From contig NZ_CP061035.1 in assembly GCF_016743815.1 (NCBI RefSeq), positions 560,501 through 624,500 of the forward strand: DNA of 64,000 nt. Reading direction: 5' to 3'. Both the position numbers and the translations under genes were made by a program. Positions within the stretch are counted from its first letter, which is position 1. Each line of letters starts with the position of its first letter. The notes beneath the pieces are model-generated. The model was not told the DNA's origin. It did no database searches and saw only the letters and a list, made by a program, of their open reading frames with translations. The DNA comes from Sphingomonas aliaeris. Lineage in GTDB: Bacteria; Pseudomonadota; Alphaproteobacteria; Sphingomonadales; Sphingomonadaceae. Below are positions 8,685 to 18,013 of this stretch, piece by piece.

Positions 8685-9575
8685 CTAATTACCAAGGAGC
8701 TGATTCCGGTTTCCGCTTACGAGCGCGGTCAGCCACGAATTGAAAACCCGCACACGCTGTAACTGGCGCATGTCCTGATGGGTCACCATCCAGAAACTGC
8801 GTTTGATGTGGACCTCCGGCAGAATGCGGATCAGTCGCGGGTCTGCATCCCCTATAAAGCACGGAAGAACGCCAATCCCCACGTCCGACGCAATAAGCCT
8901 GTGTTGCGCCAGGATCGACGAACTGCGCACAGTTGGGACAAGCGCATTGTCGATCTCGCCTAGATATCGCAGTTCCGGGGCGTAGAGCAGATCCGGAATG
9001 TACCCGACTAGCGTGCGCTGCCGCAGAGTCTCGGTATCCATCACCTGGCCACTTCGTGCCACATAGTCATGGGACGCGTACGCGCGAAGCCCATAGTCGG
9101 CGAGCTTGGCGCTGACGACCGGACCTGCACGCGGCCGCGCCAACAGGATGGCGATATCAGTTTCACGCTTGGATGGGCTGAGAAACCCGCTACTGGCCAC
9201 GAGGTCTACCGTTAGTGCTGGAAATTGTTCGATAAACGTACTGAGATGCTGGGCGATGAACCAGGCGCCGAAGCCTTCGGATACGCTGACGCGCAAAAGG
9301 CCGGCGAGTTCCTTTGCGGTGCTGGCCCGTTCGTCGATCTGGTCGGCAGCGCGTTGCATGGCCTCAGCATGCGCAAAAAGTCGCTCACCTGCCTCGGTCA
9401 GGACCTGGCCTTCACGCGTTTTTTCGAAAAGCGTCTGTCCGAGTGATGCTTCCAGCCGCCGAAGCCTTCGACCAATGGTGGTCGCGTCGACGCCAGTAGA
9501 CGCCGCGGCGCGAGACAGCTGGCCGGTCCGGGCCACTGCCAGGAAGTCCTGGAGATCATTCCACCGGGGCTGCAT
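8685..9575 (-). CDS. LysR-family transcriptional regulator
   Basis: About 296 residues. The N-terminal winged helix (WNDLQDFLAVARTGQLSRAA) is followed by a GRRLRRLEASLG recognition helix and linker, then a type-2 periplasmic-binding-like effector domain. The ATG at 9575 is chosen because it begins just before the helix-turn-helix; an in-frame ATG at 9602 is possible, and longer extensions are unlike the family. It lies downstream of and antiparallel to the CoA-ester operon, with convergent ends about 540 bp apart. A role in controlling that operon is possible but unproven, since its own promoter faces the ccm genes. Confidence 0.82.
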   Translation of the reverse strand: MQPRWNDLQDFLAVARTGQLSRAAASTGVDATTIGRRLRRLEASLGQTLFEKTREGQVLTEAGERLFAHAEAMQRAADQIDERASTAKELAGLLRVSVSEGFGAWFIAQHLSTFIEQFPALTVDLVASSGFLSPSKRETDIAILLARPRAGPVVSAKLADYGLRAYASHDYVARSGQVMDTETLRQRTLVGYIPDLLYAPELRYLGEIDNALVPTVRSSSILAQHRLIASDVGIGVLPCFIGDADPRLIRILPEVHIKRSFWMVTHQDMRQLQRVRVFNSWLTALVSGNRNQLLGN

Positions 9576-9912
9576 AATTGCAGGCCACATTCGCACAAGC
9601 ATATGTCGTCTGCAATCTTCCGGAAGTTCAGCCTCACTAAAAAAGTGAGCATGTGTATTATCGTCTGATCGCGTGGCAGTCGGGGGGGGCGTCGGACCGG
9701 CGATGTCTACGATCCCGATACCAGGGAAGTGTAGGCAAGCGTCGCCTTGGGCGATCGGGCGTTGCTCGATATTGCGGTCGCGGCGGCGCAGAAAGCGTGG
9801 CAGCGCCGGGCCGGCAACCAATTCGCAGCGCTGGGCGCTTGTGACGTCCTATTTCAAAGGGGTCGGTCGAACGGGATATGGATGCAGTAGCCCAGGTGGT
9901 TGATACCCGACC
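9576..9912. other. 337-bp intergenic region
   Basis: Lies between the LysR start and the ccmI-like stop, both genes reading minus. It should contain the LysR promoter. I see no conserved gene, hairpin or repeat that I can support. Confidence 0.4.
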
Positions 9913-10545
9913 TTACATCGGACGTCCGGACAGCGCGTCGTCGATCGCACGAAGGCGCAGCGCAACGTCTGCGCGCCAGGGGGCATCCATCGGCGTCTGC
10001 GCCAATAGCCTGGCCCATAACGTGCGTGCCTGTGCCAGTTGGCCGCTTTTCGCGTAGGCGAGTCCCAGGAAGAACGGCGGTGCCGGGTGCCGTGGCGACA
10101 GTTGCGCCGCGCGGCCGAAGGCCAGGGCGGCGGCGGGGGTGACCATTCCGTCGCCGTGGACGACCAGAGCGTTGCCGAGGCCGACCCACAGTTCCACGCT
10201 GTCGGACCGGCCGGCGAGCGCGGATCGCAGCATCTGGATCGCTTCTAGATCCTGACCGCGGGTCTGAAGCGCATCCGCGGCCGCGAGCGTCCGCTCGTCT
10301 TCGGTGGCGCCGCCGAACAGGGCATCGCGCAGCATCGCGAAATCGCTGGCGGGGCGGAGCGTGTCGGCGCGCGGGGGCGGAGGCCGCCCTGTCAGTCCCG
10401 GGCTGCCTTGCCATGCATAGCCGCCGACCGCGAGCAGCAGTGCCGCCGCGAGCAGCTCGACGCTTCCCTGCGGAAAGCGCCCGAAGCGCCACAAGGCCGC
10501 GCCGACCGCCGCCGTGAGGGCAATCAGGATCAGCCATCCGTTCAT
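9913..10545 (-). CDS. ccmI: CcmI/CycH-like TPR protein of cytochrome c maturation
   Basis: 210 residues: two N-terminal membrane segments (about 3-20 and 28-46), a Pro-rich linker, then TPR-like repeats (about 95-200). This is the arrangement of CcmI/CycH, which delivers apocytochrome c to the CcmF/CcmH haem ligation complex. It overlaps the CcmH stop by 4 bp and is the last gene of the ccm run. It is shorter than E. coli-type fused CcmH/CcmI proteins. A second similar TPR protein is encoded at 30076. Confidence 0.75.
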   Translation of the reverse strand: MNGWLILIALTAAVGAALWRFGRFPQGSVELLAAALLLAVGGYAWQGSPGLTGRPPPPRADTLRPASDFAMLRDALFGGATEDERTLAAADALQTRGQDLEAIQMLRSALAGRSDSVELWVGLGNALVVHGDGMVTPAAALAFGRAAQLSPRHPAPPFFLGLAYAKSGQLAQARTLWARLLAQTPMDAPWRADVALRLRAIDDALSGRPM

Positions 10546-10967
10546 GAAGCGCGGGGCCGCCGGCGGAAGCTGTTCCGCGCGATGACGGCGCCGGCCAGCA
10601 CCAACAATATTGGCAACGCCCAGAGCGGCCAGGTGATCGCGCTCAAAGGCGGATCGTAGCTGACCCAGTTACCGTATCGCCGGACCAGCCACGCGCGGAT
10701 CGCCTCGGGCCGCTCGCCCGCGGCGATCCGGCGGCGTACCAGCGCCCGCATGTCGCCGGCCATGTCCGCGTTGGAATCGGCGATCGACTGCCCCTGGCAG
10801 ACCAGGCAGCGCAGCGTCTGCATCAGGGCATTGGCCTCCGCCTCCTGCCGCGGGTCGGGCAATTGCGTGTCGCTGAGCGCGGCGGCAGGGACGCCCGACT
10901 GCGCGGCGGCGGGCACCGTGGCGGACACTGCGGCGGAGAGCGCCAGGATCGCGAGCCATGTCTTCAT
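10542..10967 (-). CDS. ccmH: Cytochrome c maturation protein CcmH
   Basis: 141 residues with a cleavable signal peptide (about 1-22), the redox motif LRCLVCQGQ (C54 and C57), a three-helix periplasmic domain and one C-terminal membrane helix (about 115-132). CcmH reduces or presents the CXXCH cysteines of apocytochrome for haem attachment. It overlaps ccmG by 4 bp and ccmI by 4 bp, a coupled operon. Confidence 0.93.
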   Translation of the reverse strand: MKTWLAILALSAAVSATVPAAAQSGVPAAALSDTQLPDPRQEAEANALMQTLRCLVCQGQSIADSNADMAGDMRALVRRRIAAGERPEAIRAWLVRRYGNWVSYDPPLSAITWPLWALPILLVLAGAVIARNSFRRRPRAS

Positions 10968-11500
10968 TGCAATGCCTTGACCGCTGCGATCAGCCCGGGA
11001 ACATCCTCGGGCCGGATCTCGCCGATCTTCTGCGCACGGATCACGCCGCTTCGATCCACCACGAACGTCTCCGGCACGCCGGACGAGCCGAGCGCCATCT
11101 GCACGCGGCTGTCCACGTCGCTGCCGATCGAGCGATAGGGATTACCATATTGGCCCAGGAACCGTTCGAGGTCCTCCGGCCGGTCGCGGATCGCGATCCC
11201 GTCGATCGGCACGCCCGCATCCGCGAGCGCGGCCAGTTGCGGTGCCTCCGACGCGCAGGGCACGCACCAACTGGCGAAGACGTTGATCAGCCCGGCGCGC
11301 CCCGTCGCCCGACCGGATACGAGCCCGGGACGCGTCATCGAAGCGGCGGGCAGGGCGATGTCGGGCATCGACTGGCCGACAAGCTTCGATCCGATCGTTC
11401 GGTCGGCCGGACGCAGCAATCCGCGCGCGAAGAGCCCGAGGAACAGCAGGAAGGCGAACAGGGGCACCCATAAAAGCCAGCGGACGCGATGCCGTTTCAT
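10964..11500 (-). CDS. ccmG: Thiol:disulfide interchange protein CcmG/DsbE
   Basis: 178 residues: N-terminal membrane anchor (about 8-26) and a periplasmic thioredoxin fold with the WCVPC active site (C79/C82). It keeps apocytochrome cysteines reduced. The ATG at 11500 overlaps the ccmF stop region by 4 bp; the longer reading frame upstream is only a ccmF shadow. Confidence 0.93.
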   Translation of the reverse strand: MKRHRVRWLLWVPLFAFLLFLGLFARGLLRPADRTIGSKLVGQSMPDIALPAASMTRPGLVSGRATGRAGLINVFASWCVPCASEAPQLAALADAGVPIDGIAIRDRPEDLERFLGQYGNPYRSIGSDVDSRVQMALGSSGVPETFVVDRSGVIRAQKIGEIRPEDVPGLIAAVKALQ

Positions 11501-13420
11501 GCGGCTGCCTCCAGGGTATGCGAACGCCGCTCGCGCAGCACCCGGCCCAATAGCGACAATGCGCCGCCGATCGCCACCAGCACGCCGCCAAGCCAGATCA
11601 GCGTCACGAACGGCTTCCACCACAGACGCAACTGCCAACGGCCCTGCTCGTCGGACTTTCCGAGCACGACATAGAGCTGGCCGTCCGCCACGGTCCGGAT
11701 CGCCGCTTCGCTCGTTTCGGTCGGCGGGGCGGAGAAGGCGCGCGCCTGCGGATGCATGACATGGCCTTCGCCGTCGCCGCGGCGGGCCGTGAGCGTGCCC
11801 TGTATCGCGGTCCAGTTTTCGCCGGCGACCGGTTCCACGCCGTCGAAACGCACTTGCCACGGCCCGACATTTTGCGTCTCGCCCGGCCGCGCCGCAACCA
11901 GCGCCTCCTGCGTGAAGGCGGCTTCGGAGGCCATCCCCGCCAGCGCGACCGCGATCCCCAGATGTCCGATCACCATGCCATAGGTGAACAGGGGGTGCGG
12001 AGCAGACGCCGCTTCCACAACGGGGCGACGCTCGCCACCGCCGCCCCCGCCGCTACCGTCAGTCCGGCGAGCGGCAGCAGGCGGATCGACGGGAAACTCG
12101 CCCAGGCCGCGATCGCCACCGCCAGCGTGACCGCCGCCGGAACCGCGATCCTTTTGAGGACCGCGCGCGCATCGTCGCGGCGCCAGCGCACCTGTGGCCC
12201 GACGCCCATCAACGCCACCAGGATCAACGCCAGCGGCCCCGCCGCCGCGTTGAAATAGGGCGGCCCGACCGACAATTTGTCATCGGTGACGGCCTCGACC
12301 ACGAGCGGGTACATCGTCCCGATCAGCACGATCCCCAGAATGGCCGACAATAACAGGTTGTTCGCGACCAGCGCCCCTCCCGGCTCACCGTGTCGAAGCG
12401 CTGCCCCTCGCGCACGGTGCCGACGCGCAGCGCGAACAGCGCCAGCGCCCCGCCGATATAGATCGTCAGCAACACCAGGATGAATCCGCCGCGCCGCGGA
12501 TCGACCGCGAAGGCGTGAACGCTCGTCAGGATCCCCGACCGGACCAGGAAGGTTCCGACCATGCTCATCGAAAAGGCGACGACCGCCAACATGATCGTCC
12601 ATGCGCGTAACCCGTCGCGCGTCGCCAGCACCGTGACCGAGTGCAACAATGCGGTGCCGGCGAGCCACGGCATCAACGAGGCATTCTCGACCGGGTCCCA
12701 GAACCACCAGCCGCCCCAGCCCAATTCGTAATAGGCCCAATAGCTGCCCGCGGTGATACCGAGGGTCAGGAAGATCCACGCGCCGAGCACCCACGGGCGC
12801 ATCGCGCGGGCGAAGGCCGGCCCGACATTGCGTGTCACCAATGCCCCGACCGCAAACGAGAAGGCGACCGACAGTCCGACATAGCCGAAATACAGGGTGG
12901 GCGGATGGAAGGCGAGCCCGGGATCCTGCAGCAACGGGTTCAGCCCCAACCCCTCGATCGGCGCCGGATCCAGCCGCGAGAACGGGTTTGACGCGAACAG
13001 CAGGAACGCGAAGAAACCGATCGAGATGAACGCCTGCGCGCCAAGCGTCGCCACCAGCGTCCGTTGCGGCAAGCTGCGCTCGATCAGCGCGACGACGCCG
13101 CCGGCCACGCCGAGCACCGCGACCCAGAGCAGCATCGATCCTTCATGATTGCCCCATGTTCCGGCAAACCGGTAGAGCAGCGGCTTCTGGCTGTGATCGT
13201 TGGCCGCGACCAGCGCGACGGACAGGTCGACCCGCACGAACAATGCGATCAGGGCGATCAGCGCGCAGCCCGTCATGAGGCCCTGCGCCACCGCCACCGA
13301 ACGGACCGGCCGGAGCAACGCGTCGCGACCGCCGGTCAGCCCGAGCACGGCCAGCGTCAGTTGCAGCACAGCCAGTGCCGCCCCCAACCATAAGGTCGCC
13401 AGTCCGACCTCGGCGATCAC
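11497..13420 (-). CDS. ccmF: Haem lyase subunit CcmF, split by two frameshifts
   Basis: Multi-membrane haem lyase component (restored 641 aa, normal length). The first segment from ATG 13420 contains the tryptophan-rich WWD haem-handling motif (GWGGWWFWDPVENAS) and conserved histidine-bearing loops. The frame breaks near a C4 run at 12374-12377 (expected SREGALVANN) and again at a G5 run at 11991-11995 (expected RTPLFTYGMV). Each needs one added base. All three pieces continue the CcmF alignment without loss, so sequencing error is likelier than decay. CcmA-E are not in this window. Confidence 0.88.
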
Positions 13421-13818
13421 GTCCGGTCCCCGCGGATCGACGAGCGCCGCGCCATCGAATCATGGACGGACGATATAATGCCATCCCGCGCGGCTGATCG
13501 CGAAACCGCGCGGTCTACGCTCGGATATAGTATCGGGCTGGCTGAGGCAGGCATGTTTAGCCGCTGCATAGGCGTAGTTTTTAACATGCGATAGAACCGA
13601 TCGCTGTTTCTATTGGCGATTTTCATTGGCGGTACTGAGTTCTTTTTCGGAGCGGTCGAGGCGCGATCCTATGACCCGGTCAAGCGATCCAAATCGTTAG
13701 CCGGGACGAGGCAAGGCGCGCTCGTTCCGGACCGGAGGGATGGGGCGGCGGGAATCCGATCTGCGTCTGGCAAGGCGTCGGCAGGCATGGCAAGAGCGCC
13801 GGATCAGGGGAGGATCCA
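13421..13818. other. 398-bp divergent intergenic region
   Basis: Separates ccmF (minus) from the PycTM-like gene (plus) and must hold promoters for both directions. It is locally AT-richer around 13520-13640. No gene or repeat is supported. Confidence 0.4.
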
Positions 13819-14370
13819 TTGCTCGACACCCACGACACCAGCCGCAACATTCCGAAACAATATACCGCAAATGCGATCGACATGCTGGTGGCCGTCCATC
13901 GCGCGCATGTGACGTTGAGCCAGATGGCGGACCAGAAAGCGAGCATCCTGATGGGCGCGACCTTCGTGATCTTCACGATCACGATCGGGCAGGCCAAAGG
14001 TAGCGGCGCGCCGCTGCCCCTTTTGATCCTTGGCGGGTTCGCGTTCTTCGCGGCTGTGCTGGCCGTGCTGGCGATCCTGCCGCACGTGCGAACCGTCCGC
14101 TCGTCGCGACCTAACCTACTATTCTTCGGGTCTTTCTGCCAATTGGGCGAGGACGAATATATCGCCCGATTGTGCGAGCAGATGCAGAGCGACGATACCA
14201 TCTTCGCGACGATGGCGCGCGACATCTATCAGAATGGCAAGGTACTGGAACACAAGAAGTATCGCCTGCTGGGATGGGCCTATCGCGTCTTTCTGGTCGG
14301 GCTGACGATCAGTTTCCTCGCGATCGTCGCTCAGTATATTTCGGGCTCGGGCTTTATCGGGCACATCTAG
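13819..14370 (+). CDS. Pycsar effector-like transmembrane protein (PycTM/DUF5706 family)
   Basis: 183 residues. The helix with ADQKASILMGATFVIF, the RPNLLFFGSF block and the C-terminal ARDIYQNGKVLEHKKYR block match the DUF5706/PycTM pattern. Three hydrophobic segments are visible (about 43-60, 65-90, 152-175). TTG at 13819 is taken as start because AGGGGAGGA lies 5 bp upstream. Known PycTM proteins are cyclic-pyrimidine-gated membrane effectors encoded beside a uridylate/cytidylate cyclase. Here the nearest cyclase gene is at 31098, so this copy is either an orphan or a membrane component of the cyclic-nucleotide-linked locus that follows. Function is inferred only from family. Confidence 0.7.
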   Translation: MLDTHDTSRNIPKQYTANAIDMLVAVHRAHVTLSQMADQKASILMGATFVIFTITIGQAKGSGAPLPLLILGGFAFFAAVLAVLAILPHVRTVRSSRPNLLFFGSFCQLGEDEYIARLCEQMQSDDTIFATMARDIYQNGKVLEHKKYRLLGWAYRVFLVGLTISFLAIVAQYISGSGFIGHI

Positions 14371-14669
14371 CTGATCATGGCGGTCGCGCCGGCCTGCGAT
14401 CAGCCTCCGGCATCGTGCACGTGTTGAATGCCGTGGAGTATCGACAAACGCCGGATTGATTTGGGCAGCGTGCGCGGATGAATCGGTTTTAGGACGGACG
14501 TCGCGCCGACGTCTTCCTGTGCGCAAGTGCAGGCGGAAGTGACTTTGGCCGCACCTATTTAGCTTCTTTGTTTCGTCGCGATTTGGTGTTAGGCGTCCAG
14601 CCGGGTTCGGGGGAGCCGACGGTCTCAACGTCGCCCTTACCGCCGTCGCGCCGCTCCGGGGGAATAGCG

Positions 14670-16064
14670 TTGAAGGTGGGGATTTCGGTCATCGGTGGGC
14701 GGTCGTGGGCGTTGCTGTGGTTTGCCACGGCGATCGGCCTGCTGGTGCTGTTTTCCGTGACGCGGACCAAGCAGGCGACGGCATTGCCGCTGGCCGTCGC
14801 TGCGCCCAACGCATCCAGCCATCTGGGCGTGGGAAGCTGCGCCGGATCGACCTGTCACGGGCGGCAGGAAGCGACCGGCGCGGTCGTGCGCCAGGACGAA
14901 TTGATGCGGTGGCAGGACCCCGCCAGTCCCAGTGGCGCGCACAGCCGGGCCTGGACGGTGCTGGGTTCGCCCCGCGGCCGCGCCATCGCGGCGAAGTTGG
15001 GCATCGGCGATCCGCAGGCCGCCGCCGGTTGCATCGGGTGTCACGCCGATCCCGCCGCCGGGCGTTCGCCGGGCGTGCGACTTTCCGACGGCGTGGGTTG
15101 CGAGGCGTGCCACGGCGGCGCGTCGAACTGGCTGGCCAGCCACGCCGCCAAGGGTGGTTCGCACCAGCAGAATGTCGCGCGCGGGATGATCGCGCTGGAC
15201 GACCCCCGCACGCGGGCGGCGCTGTGTGCCGATTGCCATGTCGGCAGCGAAGCGCGCGGGCAGTTCGTGGATCATCGCGTCATGGCGGCGGGGCATCCGC
15301 GGCTGTCGTTCGAACTCGATCTGTTCTCGACCATGCAGCAGCACTGGAACGAGGATGCGGATTATACGCAGCGCAAGCAGCAGCCGTCCGCCACGCGGAC
15401 CTGGGCGGTGGGGCAGGCGGGGGCGCTCTCGCGTGCGCTGCGCAGCTATGCCGGGCCGCTCGGAACTGCGGGGACATTTCCGGAATTCACGTTCTTCGAT
15501 TGCCAGACCTGCCACCGGCGGATCTCCGATGCGATCGATTATCGTCCGTCGGCGCTGACCAATCCGGGGCGACCGATCCCGCTGGGCACGCCCGCATTCC
15601 AGGACGAGAATATCATCATGCTGTCGGCGGCCGCGCGTGTCGTTGCGCCCGACCTTGCCGCCGGGTTCGATCGCGACAGCCGCGCATTCCACGCCGCCAT
15701 CGCGGCGGGCCGCCCGCAAGCGGTCGCCGCGGCGGCGCGGTTGGGCGGTAGCGCGGATGCGCTTGCCGCCGCGTTTGCCCGCCGCCGGTTCGGACGGACG
15801 GAGACGCTGGCGATCGTCGCCGAAGTGGCGACCGGCGCGGCGCAACGCTACACAGATTACGAAGGCGGCGTGCAGGCGGTGATGGCGATCGATACGCTGC
15901 TGAGCGCGTTGGTGCGCGACGGCAGCGTGTCGCCGCGCGCCGCCGCGACGGTGCGGAGCGAAGTCGACCGTGCCTATGCCGCGGTGCGCGACGCCAACGG
16001 TTTCCGTCCGCTGGAATTCCGTGCCGCGATCGCGCGCGCCGGTGTCGCGATCCGGGCGCTGTGA
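14670..16064 (+). CDS. Pentaheme c-type cytochrome (cytochrome c554-like)
   Basis: About 464 residues with an N-terminal membrane/signal helix (about 11-30). Haem motifs: one CX4CH (CAGSTCH, about 57) and four CXXCH (CIGCH 121, CEACH 144, CADCH 186, CQTCH 278). The C-terminal ~180 residues are helical with no haem site. TTG at 14670 is chosen because GGGGGAA lies 6-8 bp upstream and the hydrophobic signal follows directly; upstream extension would add residues unlike an export signal. First gene of a four-gene coupled operon (4-bp overlap with the next). Periplasmic or membrane-anchored electron carrier; substrate unknown. Confidence 0.85.
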   Translation: MKVGISVIGGRSWALLWFATAIGLLVLFSVTRTKQATALPLAVAAPNASSHLGVGSCAGSTCHGRQEATGAVVRQDELMRWQDPASPSGAHSRAWTVLGSPRGRAIAAKLGIGDPQAAAGCIGCHADPAAGRSPGVRLSDGVGCEACHGGASNWLASHAAKGGSHQQNVARGMIALDDPRTRAALCADCHVGSEARGQFVDHRVMAAGHPRLSFELDLFSTMQQHWNEDADYTQRKQQPSATRTWAVGQAGALSRALRSYAGPLGTAGTFPEFTFFDCQTCHRRISDAIDYRPSALTNPGRPIPLGTPAFQDENIIMLSAAARVVAPDLAAGFDRDSRAFHAAIAAGRPQAVAAAARLGGSADALAAAFARRRFGRTETLAIVAEVATGAAQRYTDYEGGVQAVMAIDTLLSALVRDGSVSPRAAATVRSEVDRAYAAVRDANGFRPLEFRAAIARAGVAIRAL

Positions 16065-18013
16065 TGAAGCGCGGGGCGAGGATGCTGGCGGCGCTGCTGG
16101 CGCTGTTTGCGGCCGCATGCGGTGGTGGCGGCAGTGGCGACCCGGCGACGGGCGGCACGCCGGTCGCCGCTGCGCCTTCACCGGCGGCGCGCGCCTATAC
16201 CCCGCCGGCGCAGGAAGCGCTGACCAGCGCGGACGTCGGCCGCATCGTCGCGCAGGCGATCGGGGAGGCGAATGCGCGCCGCCTGCCCGCGGTGATCGCG
16301 GTCACCGACCGGGTGGGCAATGTCCTGGCGGTGTTTCGCATGACCGGTGCGCGCGACACCGCGACGGTTCCGCTGCCCGCCAGCGGTGTCGGCATGGATG
16401 TGCAGGGCGTCACTTTTCCGGCGGCGCTGGGCGCGATCTCCAAGGCGTTGACGGGCGCGTATCTGTCGAGCAGCGGCAACGCATTTTCCACGCGCACCGC
16501 GTCGCAGATCGTGCAGGAGCGCTTTCCGCCGGCGCCGAGCACGATCGGGCTGGAGAGCGGCCCTTTGTTCGGCGTGCAATTCAGCCAGCTGCCCTGCTCG
16601 GACCTTTCGACGCGCTATGACGCGAGCGGCGGGGCGGGCGCCTTGATCGGCCCGAAGCGCGCGCCGCTCGGGCTGTCGGCCGATCCCGGCGGGTTGCCTT
16701 TGTACAAGAATGGTGTGGTCGTCGGCGGCATCGGGGTGATGGCGGATGGCCAGTACGGCCTGGACGCCGACATACTGGACGTCGACGACGATGCGGAGGA
16801 AGCGATCGCGGTCGCGGGCGGAACAGGTTTCGCCCCGTCGCGCGACATTGCGGCGGACCGCATCTCGGTCGACGGCACGACGTTGCGCTACTCCGACGTG
16901 CGCGCGCTGGCGAGCACGCCGGCCGCCGCGCGCGACTACGATACCGTCGCTGCATCGGCGGGCACTTTGATCGCGGTGCCTGGCTATTACGCGCCGGCAC
17001 TGATCGCCGGTACCGCTTATGGATCGGAGGAATCGGGGTTGCGCGCGGCCAAAGCGGCGGAGTTCGCCAATGCCGACGCGTTCGTGCTGACCGACGGTAA
17101 CGGGGTGAACCGCTATCCGATCGTCGCCGCGGGGGATGCCGGGGACGTCGCGGTGCCGCTGGCCGCCGCCGAGGTTCGCGCGCTGCTGGAAAGCGCGTTC
17201 GCCACGATGACGCGGACCCGCGCGCAGATCCGCCGCCCGCTCGACAGCCGCGCGCAAGTGTCCATCGCCGTGGTCGATACGCGCGGCAGCGTGCTGGGCA
17301 TCGTGCGCGCGCCGGATGCGCCGATTTTCGGCACCGACGTCGCGTTGCAGAAGGCGCGGACGGCGGCGTTCTTCTCCGGGCGCAACGCCGCCGCCGATCT
17401 GTCCGCCGATCCGAGCGCGGACGTGCGATCCTTCGTTGCGGCGACGCGCGGGTTCCTGGGCGATCCCGCCGCGTTGACCGGGCGCACGGCGTTCACGGCG
17501 CGCGCGATCGGCAACCTGTCGCGTCCGTATTTCCCCGATGGCGAGGTCGCGCGCGGCAACGGGCCATTGTCGCGTCCGGCGGCGCAGTTCAGCCCGTTTT
17601 CGACCGGGCTCCAGTCGGCGCTGGTGATCGGCAATCTCGCCGCGCATATCGGATCGGTGGCGAACGGCACGCCCGATACCCCGCGTGGCTGCACCGCGCT
17701 GTCAAATGCCGGAGGCGCAGGCGCGCGCCGGCTGGCAAACGGAATCCAGATCTTTCCCGGTTCCGTCCCGATCTATCGTAACGACGTGCTGATCGGCGCG
17801 ATCGGCGTGTCGGGCGACGGCATCGATCAGGACGACATGATCTCGTTCCTGGGGCTGGCGGGTGCCGGCGGGATCGCCAACGCGCCCGCCGCCATACGGT
17901 CCGACCGGATCGTCGTCAGCGTCGCAGGAAACGGCGTTCGCCTGCGCTATGTCGGTTGCCCCTTCGCTCCATTCCTCGACACGGCCGACCAGAATGCCTG
18001 TGCGGGAAAATAG
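16061..18013 (+). CDS. Lipoprotein with two GlcG/HbpS-like (DUF336) domains
   Basis: 650 residues with a lipoprotein signal (lipobox AAAC near residue 20, then Gly/Ser-rich linker). Two related halves follow (about 50-330 and 355-640), each beginning with an AVTDRVGNVLAVFR- or AVVDTRGSVLGIVR-type block and ending with a short GGIGV or GAIGVSGDG stretch, as in GlcG/HbpS haem-binding or corrinoid-related domains. It starts inside the pentaheme stop (4-bp overlap). A haem-binding or haem-delivery role at the outer membrane would suit the operon but is inferred. No CXXCH motif is present. Confidence 0.72.
   Translation: MMKRGARMLAALLALFAAACGGGGSGDPATGGTPVAAAPSPAARAYTPPAQEALTSADVGRIVAQAIGEANARRLPAVIAVTDRVGNVLAVFRMTGARDTATVPLPASGVGMDVQGVTFPAALGAISKALTGAYLSSSGNAFSTRTASQIVQERFPPAPSTIGLESGPLFGVQFSQLPCSDLSTRYDASGGAGALIGPKRAPLGLSADPGGLPLYKNGVVVGGIGVMADGQYGLDADILDVDDDAEEAIAVAGGTGFAPSRDIAADRISVDGTTLRYSDVRALASTPAAARDYDTVAASAGTLIAVPGYYAPALIAGTAYGSEESGLRAAKAAEFANADAFVLTDGNGVNRYPIVAAGDAGDVAVPLAAAEVRALLESAFATMTRTRAQIRRPLDSRAQVSIAVVDTRGSVLGIVRAPDAPIFGTDVALQKARTAAFFSGRNAAADLSADPSADVRSFVAATRGFLGDPAALTGRTAFTARAIGNLSRPYFPDGEVARGNGPLSRPAAQFSPFSTGLQSALVIGNLAAHIGSVANGTPDTPRGCTALSNAGGAGARRLANGIQIFPGSVPIYRNDVLIGAIGVSGDGIDQDDMISFLGLAGAGGIANAPAAIRSDRIVVSVAGNGVRLRYVGCPFAPFLDTADQNACAGK

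Noticed and set aside
8328..8762. 144-codon plus-strand frame
   Set aside because: No ribosome site, no domain, Ser/Arg-rich low-complexity start, and it runs into the LysR gene.
14371..14669. Possible terminator or small RNA between the PycTM-like gene and the pentaheme gene
   Set aside because: Only weak dyads (for example CTGATC...GATCAG at the left end) without a T tract; not enough to call.
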